Below, piece by piece: positions 17,067-24,730 of a DNA stretch of 64,000 nt. The notes beneath the pieces are model-generated. The model did no database searches. It had not been told where the DNA came from and saw only the letters and a program-made list of their open reading frames with translations. The DNA comes from Micromonospora tulbaghiae. GTDB lineage: Bacteria > Actinomycetota > Actinomycetes > Mycobacteriales > Micromonosporaceae. Positions within the stretch are counted from its first letter, which is position 1, and the number at the start of each line of letters is the position of its first letter. The stretch spans positions 1 through 64,000 of the forward strand of contig NZ_FMCQ01000003.1 of assembly GCF_900091605.1 (NCBI RefSeq). Reading direction: 5' to 3'. Both the position numbers and the translations under genes were made by a program.

Positions 17067-18209
17067 ATGAGCCACGGCTTCGAGACACTCGCCATCCACG
17101 CCGGTCAGGACCCGGAGGCCCGCACCGGTGCGGTGATCCCCCCGATCTACCAGACCAGCACGTACGCCCAGGACGCCGTCGGCGCGCCCCGCGAGGGCTA
17201 CGAGTACAGCCGCTCCGGCAACCCGACCCGGGACGCGCTCCAGGAGTGCCTGGCCGCGCTCGAGGGCGGTCCGGTGGGGCTCGCCTTCGCCAGCGGTCTG
17301 GCCGCCGAGGACGCGCTGCTACGGACCGTCTGCAAGCCGGGCGACCACGTGGTGATCCCCGACGACGCGTACGGCGGCACCTACCGGCTCTTCGCCAAGG
17401 TGGCCGAGCGCTGGGGCCTGGCGTACACCCCGGCGAAGGTCTCCGACCCGGACGCCGTGCGCGCCGCGATCCGCCCGGGCACCACCAGGATCGTCTGGGT
17501 GGAGACGCCGACCAACCCGCTGCTCGGCATCGCGGACATCGCCGCGCTGGCCGCTGTGGCACACGACGCCGGCGCGCTGCTGGTGGTCGACAACACGTTC
17601 GCCTCGCCGTACCTCCAGCAGCCGATCGCGTTCGGCGCGGACGTGGTGGTGCACTCCACGACCAAGTACGTCGGCGGGCACTCCGACGTGGTCGGCGGCG
17701 CGCTCGTCGCGGCGGACCGCGCGCTCGGCGAGGAGCTGCGCTACCACCAGAACGCGATGGGAGCGGTGAACGGCCCGTTCGACGCGTGGCTCACCCTGCG
17801 CGGCATCAAGACCCTCGGCGTACGGATGGACCGGCACTGCGACAACGCCGAGCGGATCGCGGCCTACCTGGACGGACACGCCAAGGTCGCCCAGGTCCTC
17901 TACCCGGGCCTGCCCTCGCACCCCGGCCACGAGGTGGCCGCCAAGCAGATGCGCCGGTTCGGCGGCATGATCTCGTTCCGCGCGGCGGGCGGCGAGGAGC
18001 ACGCCGTGGAGATCTGCAACCGGGCCCGGCTGTTCGTGCTCGCCGAGTCGCTGGGCGGCGTGGAGTCCCTGATCGAGCACCCCGGCCGGATGACACACGC
18101 GAGCGCTGCGGGCTCGCCGCTTGAAGTTCCCGGCGATCTCGTGCGACTGTCTGTCGGCATCGAGACGGTCGACGACCTGCTCGCAGATCTGGAGCAGGCC
18201 CTGGGCTGA
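17067..18209 (+). CDS. metB: Cystathionine gamma-synthase or gamma-lyase
   Basis: A 380-residue fold-type I PLP enzyme of the Cys/Met metabolism family. The PLP lysine is Lys200 in STTKYVGGHSDV; upstream landmarks are YSRSGNPTRDALQ and FASGLAAEDA, and the C-terminus has the specificity segment SLGGVESLIEHPGRMTH. In actinomycetes members of this clade make cystathionine from an activated homoserine and cysteine, or cleave it; sequence alone does not separate the two. With cbs at 5.8 kb it completes transsulfuration. The ATG at 17067 is fixed by the N-terminus MSHGFETLAIHAG, which is the family start. The amidase gene follows after 22 bp in the same direction. Confidence 0.9.
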   Translation: MSHGFETLAIHAGQDPEARTGAVIPPIYQTSTYAQDAVGAPREGYEYSRSGNPTRDALQECLAALEGGPVGLAFASGLAAEDALLRTVCKPGDHVVIPDDAYGGTYRLFAKVAERWGLAYTPAKVSDPDAVRAAIRPGTTRIVWVETPTNPLLGIADIAALAAVAHDAGALLVVDNTFASPYLQQPIAFGADVVVHSTTKYVGGHSDVVGGALVAADRALGEELRYHQNAMGAVNGPFDAWLTLRGIKTLGVRMDRHCDNAERIAAYLDGHAKVAQVLYPGLPSHPGHEVAAKQMRRFGGMISFRAAGGEEHAVEICNRARLFVLAESLGGVESLIEHPGRMTHASAAGSPLEVPGDLVRLSVGIETVDDLLADLEQALG

Positions 18210-18231
18210 CCGCTGGCTGGGGAGGGTGGCA

Positions 18232-19638
18232 GTGCCGGAGATCTTGCCGACGACCTGGGTCGGGACGACCGCGAAACAGATCGCCCGGGCGGTACGCCGT
18301 GGCGACGTCTCCGCCACCCAGGTCGTCGCCGACCACCTGGACCACGTCGCCCGGGTGGATCCCGAGCTGGGCGCGTTCCGCGCGGTACGCGGCGGCGAGG
18401 CGATCACCGAGGCGGAGAAGGTCGACGAGCAGGAGGAACTGGCGAACCTGCCGCTGGCCGGCGTGCCGGTGGCGGTCAAGGAGAACACGCCGGTGGCCGG
18501 CCTGCCCACCTGGAACGGGTCGGCGGCGATGCGTACCGAGGTGGCGGAGGCCGACCACGAGGTGGTCCGGCGGCTGCGCGGCGCGGGCGCCGTCATCCTC
18601 GGCGTGACCCGGATGCCGGAGCTGGGCCTGTGGGCGCTCACCGACGACGCCAGCGCGGTGACCCGCAACCCGTGGGACCTGACGCGTACCCCCGGCGGCT
18701 CGTCCGGCGGCGCCGCCGCCGCGGTGGCCGCCGGGCTCGTGCCGATGGCCCACGGCAACGACGGTCTCGGCTCGATCCGCATCCCGGCGGCCTGCTGCGG
18801 TCTGGTCGGGCTCAAGCCCGGCCGGGGCGTGGTGCCGTGCCAGCTCGGCGCGGACGACTGGTTCGGCCTCACCGAGCACGGCATGCTGACCAGCACGGTG
18901 GCCGACGCGGTGGTCGGCTTCTCGGTGCTGGCCGGCCGCCGGCCGGACAAGCTGGTCCCGCCGGAGCGGCTGCGGGTGGGCGTCTCGCTGCGCTCGCCGG
19001 TCCGCGGCGTCTCGCCGGACGCGCCGAACCGGGACGCGGTCGCCGCCGCCGGCCGGCTGCTGGCCGCCGCCGGCCACGACACCGTGCCCGCCGACCCGGT
19101 CTACCCGACCCGGCTCGGCCTCCAGGGCATCGCCACCTGGTTCGCGGCGGCCGCCGCCGACGTGCGCGCCGCCGGGGTGGCGCCGCGTCAACTCCAGCGA
19201 CGCAGCCGCCGGCACGTCACGCTCGGCGAGTGGGCGCAGCGCCGGGGGTACGTGCGCGAGACCGACCGGGCCGCCTGGCGCGAACGGTCCGTGCACTTCT
19301 TCGCGGACAACTCGATCGACCTGCTGCTCACCCCGGCGCTGGCCGGGCCGCCGCCGGAGGCCGCCGGCTGGTCCGGCCGCTCCTGGCTGGCGAACATGTC
19401 GACGAACATCAGGTACGCCCCGTACGCGGCGCCGTGGAACATCGCCGGGCTGCCGTCGATCGTGGTGCCGGTCGGGCGCCGCCCGGACGGGCTGCCCGTC
19501 GGTGTGCAGCTCGTCGGCCCGCCCGGCTCGGAACTGCTGCTGCTCGGGGTGGCCGGCCAGTTCGAGATGCAGGCGCCGTGGGCCCGGCACGCCCCCGGCT
19601 ATCCCCGCGTCGGAACGGGGTCGCCGGCCACCGCGTGA
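18232..19638 (+). CDS. Amidase signature family hydrolase
   Basis: A 468-residue amidase signature enzyme. The Ser-cisSer-Lys triad is visible: Lys in PVAVKENTPV, the Gly/Ser-rich TPGGSSGGAAAAVA and the nucleophile serine in GLGSIRIPAA. These enzymes hydrolyse carboxamides; the substrate is unknown and a GatA role is unlikely because no gatB or gatC is nearby. The GTG at 18232 is chosen because GGGGAGGG precedes it by about 6 nt; longer readings extend back into metB. It lies 22 bp after metB and may be co-transcribed with it. Confidence 0.87.
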   Translation: MPEILPTTWVGTTAKQIARAVRRGDVSATQVVADHLDHVARVDPELGAFRAVRGGEAITEAEKVDEQEELANLPLAGVPVAVKENTPVAGLPTWNGSAAMRTEVAEADHEVVRRLRGAGAVILGVTRMPELGLWALTDDASAVTRNPWDLTRTPGGSSGGAAAAVAAGLVPMAHGNDGLGSIRIPAACCGLVGLKPGRGVVPCQLGADDWFGLTEHGMLTSTVADAVVGFSVLAGRRPDKLVPPERLRVGVSLRSPVRGVSPDAPNRDAVAAAGRLLAAAGHDTVPADPVYPTRLGLQGIATWFAAAAADVRAAGVAPRQLQRRSRRHVTLGEWAQRRGYVRETDRAAWRERSVHFFADNSIDLLLTPALAGPPPEAAGWSGRSWLANMSTNIRYAPYAAPWNIAGLPSIVVPVGRRPDGLPVGVQLVGPPGSELLLLGVAGQFEMQAPWARHAPGYPRVGTGSPATA

Positions 19639-19643
19639 TCGTC

Positions 19644-19671
19644 TAGCGTGTGCGCACCCTGTCGCGCACAC
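19644..19671 (+). promoter_or_regulatory. TAGCGT box and leader hairpin before the DUF4328 gene
   Basis: TAGCGT at 19644-19649 could be a -10. It overlaps a perfect hairpin GTGTGCGC (19648-19655) with GCGCACAC (19664-19671), loop 8 nt, that ends 18 nt before the ATG. Confidence 0.4.
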
Positions 19672-19689
19672 CACCTCGGACGGTCCCCG

Positions 19690-20640
19690 ATGCACTGCCA
19701 GACCTGCGGGGACGCCACGTCCCCGGCCTATGAGGAGTGCCGGCGCTGCGGCACCCGGGTCGGTCAGCCCGCCGTGAGTCCCGGCGTGCCCACGTACGGC
19801 GTGCGTGGCCTGGCCGTGGCCGGCGCGATCGCGGTCGGCGCCGCCACCCTGTGCTACCTGTTGACGGCCCTGTTCCCGCTGGTGGGTGTGCGGATGGCCC
19901 GCTCGGCCGCCGAGCAGCTCGACCGGGACGTGCTGCTCGGCGCGGTGCTGGCCGAGGTGCTGTTCTCGCTGCCCTACCTGCTCGCCCTCCTGACCGCGGG
20001 GACGCTCGTGGTCATCTGGACCTGGCGGGCCCGCAAGAATCTGGACGCGTTCCCGGGCGCGGTGCCGAACCTCAGCCCGGCGTGGGCGATCGCCGGGTGG
20101 CTGGTGCCGCTGGTCAACCTCGTCGTACCGGCCCGGGTGCTCGCCGACCTGCTCCGCAACAGCGTCTGGCAGCGCCGCCAGTCCTGGCTGGTCGGGGTGT
20201 GGTGGGCGAGCTGGCTGGTGTTCCTGATCGGTGACCGGTTCGTCGCCCGGGCCGAGCAGCAGCGCTACGACCGGCTGACCGAGCTGCCCCGCAACGACGC
20301 GGAGTTCGGCACGTACGTGCGCTTCTACGAGGACGCGCTCGGGCCGCGGCTGGTGCCGGCGGTGGCCTGCCTGGTCGCCGGGATCGCGTTCGTCGTACTG
20401 ATCCGCCGGATCTCCGCCGCCCAGCAGGACCGGCTGTCGCGGGCAGTACCGGCATGGCCCGGTCGGCCGGTCTGGCCCGGACAGCCGGGTTGGCCCGCGC
20501 CCGCCGCGCCGGCGCCTGCCGCCTTCGCGCCTGCCGCGCCCGGCGCCTTCGAGCCCGCTGGTCCCCGCGACGGCGCGGACGGTGCCTCGACGACGTCGCC
20601 GCAGGCTCCGCCCGCCTCGGGTGGCACGATCGGGGCATGA
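19690..20640 (+). CDS. DUF4328 membrane protein with N-terminal zinc ribbon
   Basis: A 316-residue protein. The N-terminus MHCQTCGDAT with CRRCG gives two CxxC pairs (Cys3/6 and Cys17/20), a small zinc ribbon. Several membrane segments follow (about residues 38-65, 80-110, 135-160, 170-185 and 225-245) with the DUF4328 features WRARKNL and the WLVPLVNLVVPARVLADL stretch. The last 60 residues are Pro/Ala rich and disordered. Function unknown. Its TGA overlaps the ATG of the threonine dehydratase gene (ATGA), so the two are coupled even though no functional link is apparent. Confidence 0.8.
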   Translation: MHCQTCGDATSPAYEECRRCGTRVGQPAVSPGVPTYGVRGLAVAGAIAVGAATLCYLLTALFPLVGVRMARSAAEQLDRDVLLGAVLAEVLFSLPYLLALLTAGTLVVIWTWRARKNLDAFPGAVPNLSPAWAIAGWLVPLVNLVVPARVLADLLRNSVWQRRQSWLVGVWWASWLVFLIGDRFVARAEQQRYDRLTELPRNDAEFGTYVRFYEDALGPRLVPAVACLVAGIAFVVLIRRISAAQQDRLSRAVPAWPGRPVWPGQPGWPAPAAPAPAAFAPAAPGAFEPAGPRDGADGASTTSPQAPPASGGTIGA

Positions 20641-21857
20641 CGGAACTGGTCGGTCTCGCCGACGTACAGGCCGCGCGGGAACTGCTCGCCGGTGTCACCC
20701 GTACCACCCCGCTGGAGCCGTCGCGGCCGCTCAGCGCCGCGTTCGACGGGCCGGTCTGGCTCAAGTGCGAGAACCTCCAGCGCGCCGGGTCGTACAAGGT
20801 GCGCGGCGCGTACGTGCGGATCTCCCGGCTCTCGGCCGAGGAGCGGGCCCGCGGCGTGGTCGCGGCGAGCGCCGGCAACCACGCCCAGGGGGTGGCGCTC
20901 GCCGCCGGGCTGGTCGGCGCGCACGCCACCGTCTTCATGCCGGTGAACGCGCCGCTGCCGAAGGTCGCCGCGACGAAGGGGTACGGCGCGCAGATCGAGC
21001 TGGTCGGCAACACGGTGGACGAGTCGCTCGTCGCGGCGCAGACCTTCGCCGAGCGGACCGGCGCGGTGTTCATCCACCCGTTCGACCACCCGGACGTGAT
21101 CGCCGGGCAGGGCACCGTGGCGCTGGAGATCCTCGAACAGTGCCCGGACGTGCGCACCATCGTGACCGGGGTGGGCGGCGGCGGGCTGGTCTCGGGCATG
21201 GCGGTGGCGGCCAAGGCGCTGCGTCCCGACGTACGGGTGATCGGGGTCCAGGCGGCGAGCGCCGCCGCCTTCCCGCCCTCGCTGCGGGCCGGCGAGCCGC
21301 TGCGGCTGCCCTCGTTCGCGACGATCGCCGACGGGATCGCCGTCGGCCGTCCGGGCGAGCTGACCTTCACCCATGTCCGCAAGCTCGTCGACGAGGTCGT
21401 CACGGTCTCCGAGGAGGACATCTCCCGGGCGCTGCTGATGCTGCTGGAACGCGGCAAGCAGGTCGTCGAGCCGGCCGGCGCCGTCGGCGTGGCGGCGCTG
21501 CTCGCCGGCGCGGTGGAGGTGACCGCGCCGGTCGTCGCGGTGCTCTCCGGCGGGAACATCGACCCGCTGCTCATGCTCCGGGTGATCGAGCACGGCCTGG
21601 CGGCGGCCGGCCGGTTCCTGCGGATCACCGTGCGCTGCACGGACCGGCCCGGCCAGCTCGCCTCCCTGCTCGGCGAGATCGCCGAGCACCGAGCCAACGT
21701 GGTGGACGTGGTGCACCAGCGCGCCAACCCGCACCTGCGGCTCGGCGAGGTGGAGGTGGCCCTGTCCGTGGAGACCCGCGGAGTGGAGCACTCGGACACG
21801 TTGATCAGCGCGTTGCGAGCCAGCGGCTACCAGGTGGTCTTCACCGGCGAGGGCTGA
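20637..21857 (+). CDS. ilvA: Threonine ammonia-lyase
   Basis: A 406-residue PLP enzyme that deaminates threonine (and serine) to 2-oxobutanoate, the first committed step to isoleucine. The PLP lysine is Lys54 in GSYKVRGAY, followed by ASAGNHAQGVA, the glycine-rich phosphate loop TGVGGGGLVSG and LSGGNIDP. A single ACT-like domain occupies about 325-406, as in the short forms of this enzyme, so allosteric control may differ from the long IlvA. The ATG overlaps the upstream DUF4328 stop. A stem-loop (21891-21931) separates it from greA, which converges on it. Confidence 0.9.
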   Translation: MTELVGLADVQAARELLAGVTRTTPLEPSRPLSAAFDGPVWLKCENLQRAGSYKVRGAYVRISRLSAEERARGVVAASAGNHAQGVALAAGLVGAHATVFMPVNAPLPKVAATKGYGAQIELVGNTVDESLVAAQTFAERTGAVFIHPFDHPDVIAGQGTVALEILEQCPDVRTIVTGVGGGGLVSGMAVAAKALRPDVRVIGVQAASAAAFPPSLRAGEPLRLPSFATIADGIAVGRPGELTFTHVRKLVDEVVTVSEEDISRALLMLLERGKQVVEPAGAVGVAALLAGAVEVTAPVVAVLSGGNIDPLLMLRVIEHGLAAAGRFLRITVRCTDRPGQLASLLGEIAEHRANVVDVVHQRANPHLRLGEVEVALSVETRGVEHSDTLISALRASGYQVVFTGEG

Positions 21858-21890
21858 GCCTCCGGCGGAACGCGAACGCCACAGCGGAAA

Positions 21891-21931
21891 CGCGAACGCC
21901 CCGGCCGGATGATCCGGTCGGGGCGTTCGCG
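21891..21931. terminator. Stem-loop terminator between ilvA and greA
   Basis: The left arm starting CGCGAACGCCCCGG (21891-21904) pairs with the right arm ending GGGGCGTTCGCG (21931), a long GC-rich stem serving both convergent genes. An extra copy of CGCGAACGCC lies just upstream at 21871-21880. Confidence 0.75.
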
Positions 21932-22011
21932 TGTGCGGCTCGGGTCCGAGGAGGGCCTGTCAGCCTCGGTCGGGTTCGGGACCCGAGCCATCCGGCGCGG
22001 GTCCGGAGGGG

Positions 22012-22512
22012 TCAGCCGCTGTACGGCTCGAAGGAGACGATGGTCACCTTGATATCGGCGCCGCTGGGCGCGGTGTAGGTGCAGGTCTGCCCCGCCTTGC
22101 CGCCGAGGATCGCCTTGCCGAGCGCGGACTCGGGGCTGTAGACCGTCAGGTCGGTGGTGGAGGCGATCTCCCGGGAGCCGAGCAGGAAGGTCTCGCTGTC
22201 GTCGGCGTCGTCGTCGAAGTAGATCTTCACGACCATGCCCGGCGACACCGCGTCGGCGTCCGGCGCCTCACCGACCTTGGCGGTGCGCAGCAGCTCCTTG
22301 AGGTAGAGAATGCGGCCCTCGGCCTTGCCCTGCTCCTCACGGGCGGCGTGGTACCCACCGTTCTCCCGCAGGTCGCCCTCCTCGCGCCGGGCGTTGATCT
22401 CGGCGGCGATGACCGGCCGGTTGGCGATCAGCTCGTCGAGCTCGGCCTGCAGGCGGTCGTAGGCGTCCTGGGACAGCCAGGTGGCGGGCGCCTTGTTTCC
22501 ATTTGTGGACAC
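22012..22512 (-). CDS. greA: Transcription elongation factor GreA
   Basis: A 166-residue protein that rescues backtracked RNA polymerase by stimulating transcript cleavage. The N-terminal coiled coil has the loop residues [17 protein letters not shown], including the acidic tip (Asp, Glu) needed for Mg2+ placement. The C-terminal FKBP-like domain ends SPLGKAI-like ([14 protein letters not shown]). The GTG at 22512 is the start: GGAG precedes it and the family N-terminus follows; the 29-residue extension from 22599 is not conserved. It converges on ilvA. Confidence 0.93.
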   Translation of the reverse strand: MSTNGNKAPATWLSQDAYDRLQAELDELIANRPVIAAEINARREEGDLRENGGYHAAREEQGKAEGRILYLKELLRTAKVGEAPDADAVSPGMVVKIYFDDDADDSETFLLGSREIASTTDLTVYSPESALGKAILGGKAGQTCTYTAPSGADIKVTIVSFEPYSG

Positions 22513-22657
22513 AGGCGGTCTCCTCGATTGGTGCGGACTGGCTGACAGGTGAACTTGCAAGGCTACCAGTGCGGGTCGCGTCGAGGTGTGATCAATCACC
22601 CCGGGTGCCGGTGACGGGACCGGGGTGTGGTGGCCGGCGACTCGCCGGCGGCCCGGC

Positions 22658-23092
22658 TCAGCCGGCGGGCCGGCAGCGCAGGACCTCGCCGATGAACGGC
22701 CGGGCGCTCGTGGGCACCTCCTGCCGGGTCCGGATGTGGCGCTGGCCGGGCTCCGCGGTCACGGTGGCCTCGGCGCTGCCCACCTGGGCCCCGTCGTGGG
22801 AGCGGGCCCGCAGCAGACAGGTGGCGGAGCCGCCCGGGGGCACGGTGACCCGGAAGTCGACCACCACCCGGGAGTCGGTGATGTCGGTGTAGCTGATCAT
22901 CTCGCCCTGGTACTCCGGGTCGCCGTACTGGTAGTAGAGCTTCGCCGCGCCCAGCCCGAGGACGGCGAGCAGGACCGTCACCGTGAGGGCGAGCAGGAGA
23001 GGCCGGCGGCGTCCCGGCTCGCGGCGGCGGCCGTAGCGGCCCGGCGGAAAGGCCGGCGCCTCCGCGGCGACTGTGGCGTGCGTCTCGCTCAC
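22658..23092 (-). CDS. DUF4307 single-pass membrane protein
   Basis: A 144-residue protein with a basic N-terminus ([13 protein letters not shown]), one membrane helix (about residues 31-52) and an extracytoplasmic beta-rich domain containing [20 protein letters not shown]. This is the DUF4307 family of actinobacterial membrane proteins, commonly next to greA and mca; function unknown. The GTG at 23092 is preceded by AGGAGAT at about 10 nt; starts further upstream (23173) give a non-conserved extension. It is divergent from mca. Confidence 0.8.
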   Translation of the reverse strand: MSETHATVAAEAPAFPPGRYGRRREPGRRRPLLLALTVTVLLAVLGLGAAKLYYQYGDPEYQGEMISYTDITDSRVVVDFRVTVPPGGSATCLLRARSHDGAQVGSAEATVTAEPGQRHIRTRQEVPTSARPFIGEVLRCRPAG

Positions 23093-23331
23093 CGGCGGGT
23101 ATCTCCTGGCGTTGTTGTCGGCGGCATCGGCAAGAATGGCTAGGTCCATCTTCCCAGCCCGGCGCTGAGTCAAGGATGGCAGGTCGGCCTGGACCGGCGG
23201 GCGTGGCCCTGGCCACTCCGGTGGCGGGCCCGGCCGGCCGTCAACGGGGGCTTTCGCGGGCGCGGGGGGAGATTCCGGCAGGTCAGCCGACCGGCGGTTC
23301 GGTCGGCGGGCACAGACGAGGAGCGCCGAAG

Positions 23332-24213
23332 GTGGCAGAACAGCTGCGTCTCATGGCGGTGCACGCCCATCCCGACGACGAGTCGAGCAAGGGCGCCGCC
23401 ATGATGGCGAAATACGTCGCCGAGGGGGTGGACGTCCTGGTCGTCACCGCCACCGGTGGCGAGCGGGGCAGTGTGCTCAACCCCAAGATGGACCGCCCCG
23501 ACGTCTGGGCGAACATCGGTGACATCCGGCGGGCCGAGATGGACGCCGCCCGGGCCGTCCTCGGCGTCGAGCAGGCGTGGCTCGGCTTCGTCGACTCCGG
23601 GCTGCCCGAGGGCGACCCGCTGCCGCCGCTGCCGGAGGGCTGCTTCGCCCTCCAGGACGTGGACGTCGCCGCCGCGCCACTGGTGCGCCTGATGCGGCAG
23701 TTCCGCCCGCACGTCGTCACTACGTACGACGAGGAGGGTGGCTACCCGCACCCGGACCACATCATGACCCACAAGATCACTGTGGCGGCGTTCGACGCGG
23801 CCGGTGACCCGGAGCGCCACCCCGAGCTGGGTGAGCCGTGGCGGCCGCTGAAGCTCTACTACGACGTGGGCTTCTCCCGCGCCAAGATCATGAGCCTGCA
23901 CGAGGCGGTGCTCGCCGCCGGGCTCGAGTCGCCGTACGGCGAGTGGATGAAGCGCTGGGACGAGCGCCCCGACAAGGGCGCCCGGATCACCACCCGGGTC
24001 GAGTGCGCCGACTACTTCCCGGTCCGCGACGACGCGCTGCGCGCGCACGCCACCCAGATCGATCCGGACGGCTTCTGGTTCCAGGTGCCGATGGAGCTGC
24101 AGAAGCGCGCCTGGCCGACGGAGGACTTCCAACTCGCCCGTTCGCTGGTCGACAGCCCGCTGCCCGAGTCCGACCTGTTCGCGGGCGTACGTGAGGCGTG
24201 CCGTGCCCACTGA
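23332..24213 (+). CDS. mca: Mycothiol S-conjugate amidase
   Basis: A 293-residue zinc amidase that cleaves mycothiol S-conjugates, releasing mercapturic acids for export. The metal-binding AHPDDE motif gives His13 and Asp16 with Asp15 as general base, and the third ligand lies in YPHPDHI (about His143). Length and C-terminal region (WFQVPMELQKRAWPTEDF) favour Mca over the deacetylase MshB. The start is GTG at 23332 with GAGGAG upstream. Presence of this gene implies mycothiol, a thiol restricted to actinobacteria. A small membrane gene follows 48 bp later. Confidence 0.92.
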   Translation: MAEQLRLMAVHAHPDDESSKGAAMMAKYVAEGVDVLVVTATGGERGSVLNPKMDRPDVWANIGDIRRAEMDAARAVLGVEQAWLGFVDSGLPEGDPLPPLPEGCFALQDVDVAAAPLVRLMRQFRPHVVTTYDEEGGYPHPDHIMTHKITVAAFDAAGDPERHPELGEPWRPLKLYYDVGFSRAKIMSLHEAVLAAGLESPYGEWMKRWDERPDKGARITTRVECADYFPVRDDALRAHATQIDPDGFWFQVPMELQKRAWPTEDFQLARSLVDSPLPESDLFAGVREACRAH

Positions 24214-24226
24214 CCCGGCCGGGGTC

Positions 24227-24232
24227 TACCCT
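24227..24232 (+). promoter_or_regulatory. Possible -10 hexamer TACCCT downstream of mca
   Basis: TACCCT lies 29 nt before the ATG at 24262, which has its own GGAGGA ribosome site; this would give a short normal leader. Confidence 0.35.
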
Positions 24233-24261
24233 GGTGCTCAGTCGCACATCGGAGGAACACC

Positions 24262-24546
24262 ATGCTGACCACCGTCGAGGTGCTCGCGCAGAACAACTTC
24301 GGTGACACCCGCACGGGTGGTCTGGCCGGTCCGATGGGCCTCTTCCTGATCGTCGCGCTGGCCACCGTCACCGTCCTGCTGATCCGCAACATGAACGCCC
24401 GGCTGCGCCGGCTGCCCGACCGCTTCCCGCAGCAGGGCACCCCGGGCCGGGCCGATTCCGCAGTCGCCGATCCGACAGACGGGCTCGTCGAGCAGGATTC
24501 ACCGACGAACGCGCCCAATGGCTCCGAGCAGCACCGGAACAGCTGA
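24262..24546 (+). CDS. Small single-pass membrane protein downstream of mca
   Basis: A 94-residue protein with one membrane helix (about residues 22-42, GPMGLFLIVALATVTVLLI) followed by a short basic segment NMNARLRRLPDRF and a hydrophilic tail. The N-terminus before the helix is short. GGAGGA lies 6 nt before the ATG. Proteins of this shape commonly follow mca in actinobacteria; no function is known. Confidence 0.75.
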   Translation: MLTTVEVLAQNNFGDTRTGGLAGPMGLFLIVALATVTVLLIRNMNARLRRLPDRFPQQGTPGRADSAVADPTDGLVEQDSPTNAPNGSEQHRNS

Positions 24547-24607
24547 ACACCGCGTGAATCACGTCGAAGCCGGTCGTCGCCCCCTGTTGCGACCACCGGC
24601 TTTGGCT

Positions 24608-24613
24608 TAGCCT
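24608..24613 (+). promoter_or_regulatory. Possible -10 hexamer TAGCCT for the micro-ORF and GGDEF-EAL gene
   Basis: TAGCCT sits 51 nt before the micro-ORF start at 24665 and would give a normal leader with GAAGGGGG as ribosome site. Confidence 0.35.
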
Positions 24614-24664
24614 TCCGCCGGGGGGACCGTCAGGCCCTGGACCCTGCGCGGAAGGGGGACGCCG

Positions 24665-24730
24665 ATGTCGAAGACAGCACCGGCCCCCGACCATGCCCCG
24701 GCCCGACCCGTTGACGGGGCGGCCCCGTGA
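24665..24730 (+). CDS. 21-codon micro-ORF coupled to the GGDEF-EAL gene
   Basis: ATG at 24665 follows GGAAGGGGGACGCC, a good ribosome site, and the frame runs 21 codons to a TGA that overlaps the GTG start of the c-di-GMP enzyme (GTGA, 24727-24730). The peptide is Ala/Pro rich (MSKTAPAPDHAPARPVDGAA). The GGDEF-EAL GTG has no independent Shine-Dalgarno, so translation of the large protein probably depends on termination of this micro-ORF. Confidence 0.55.
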   Translation: MSKTAPAPDHAPARPVDGAAP

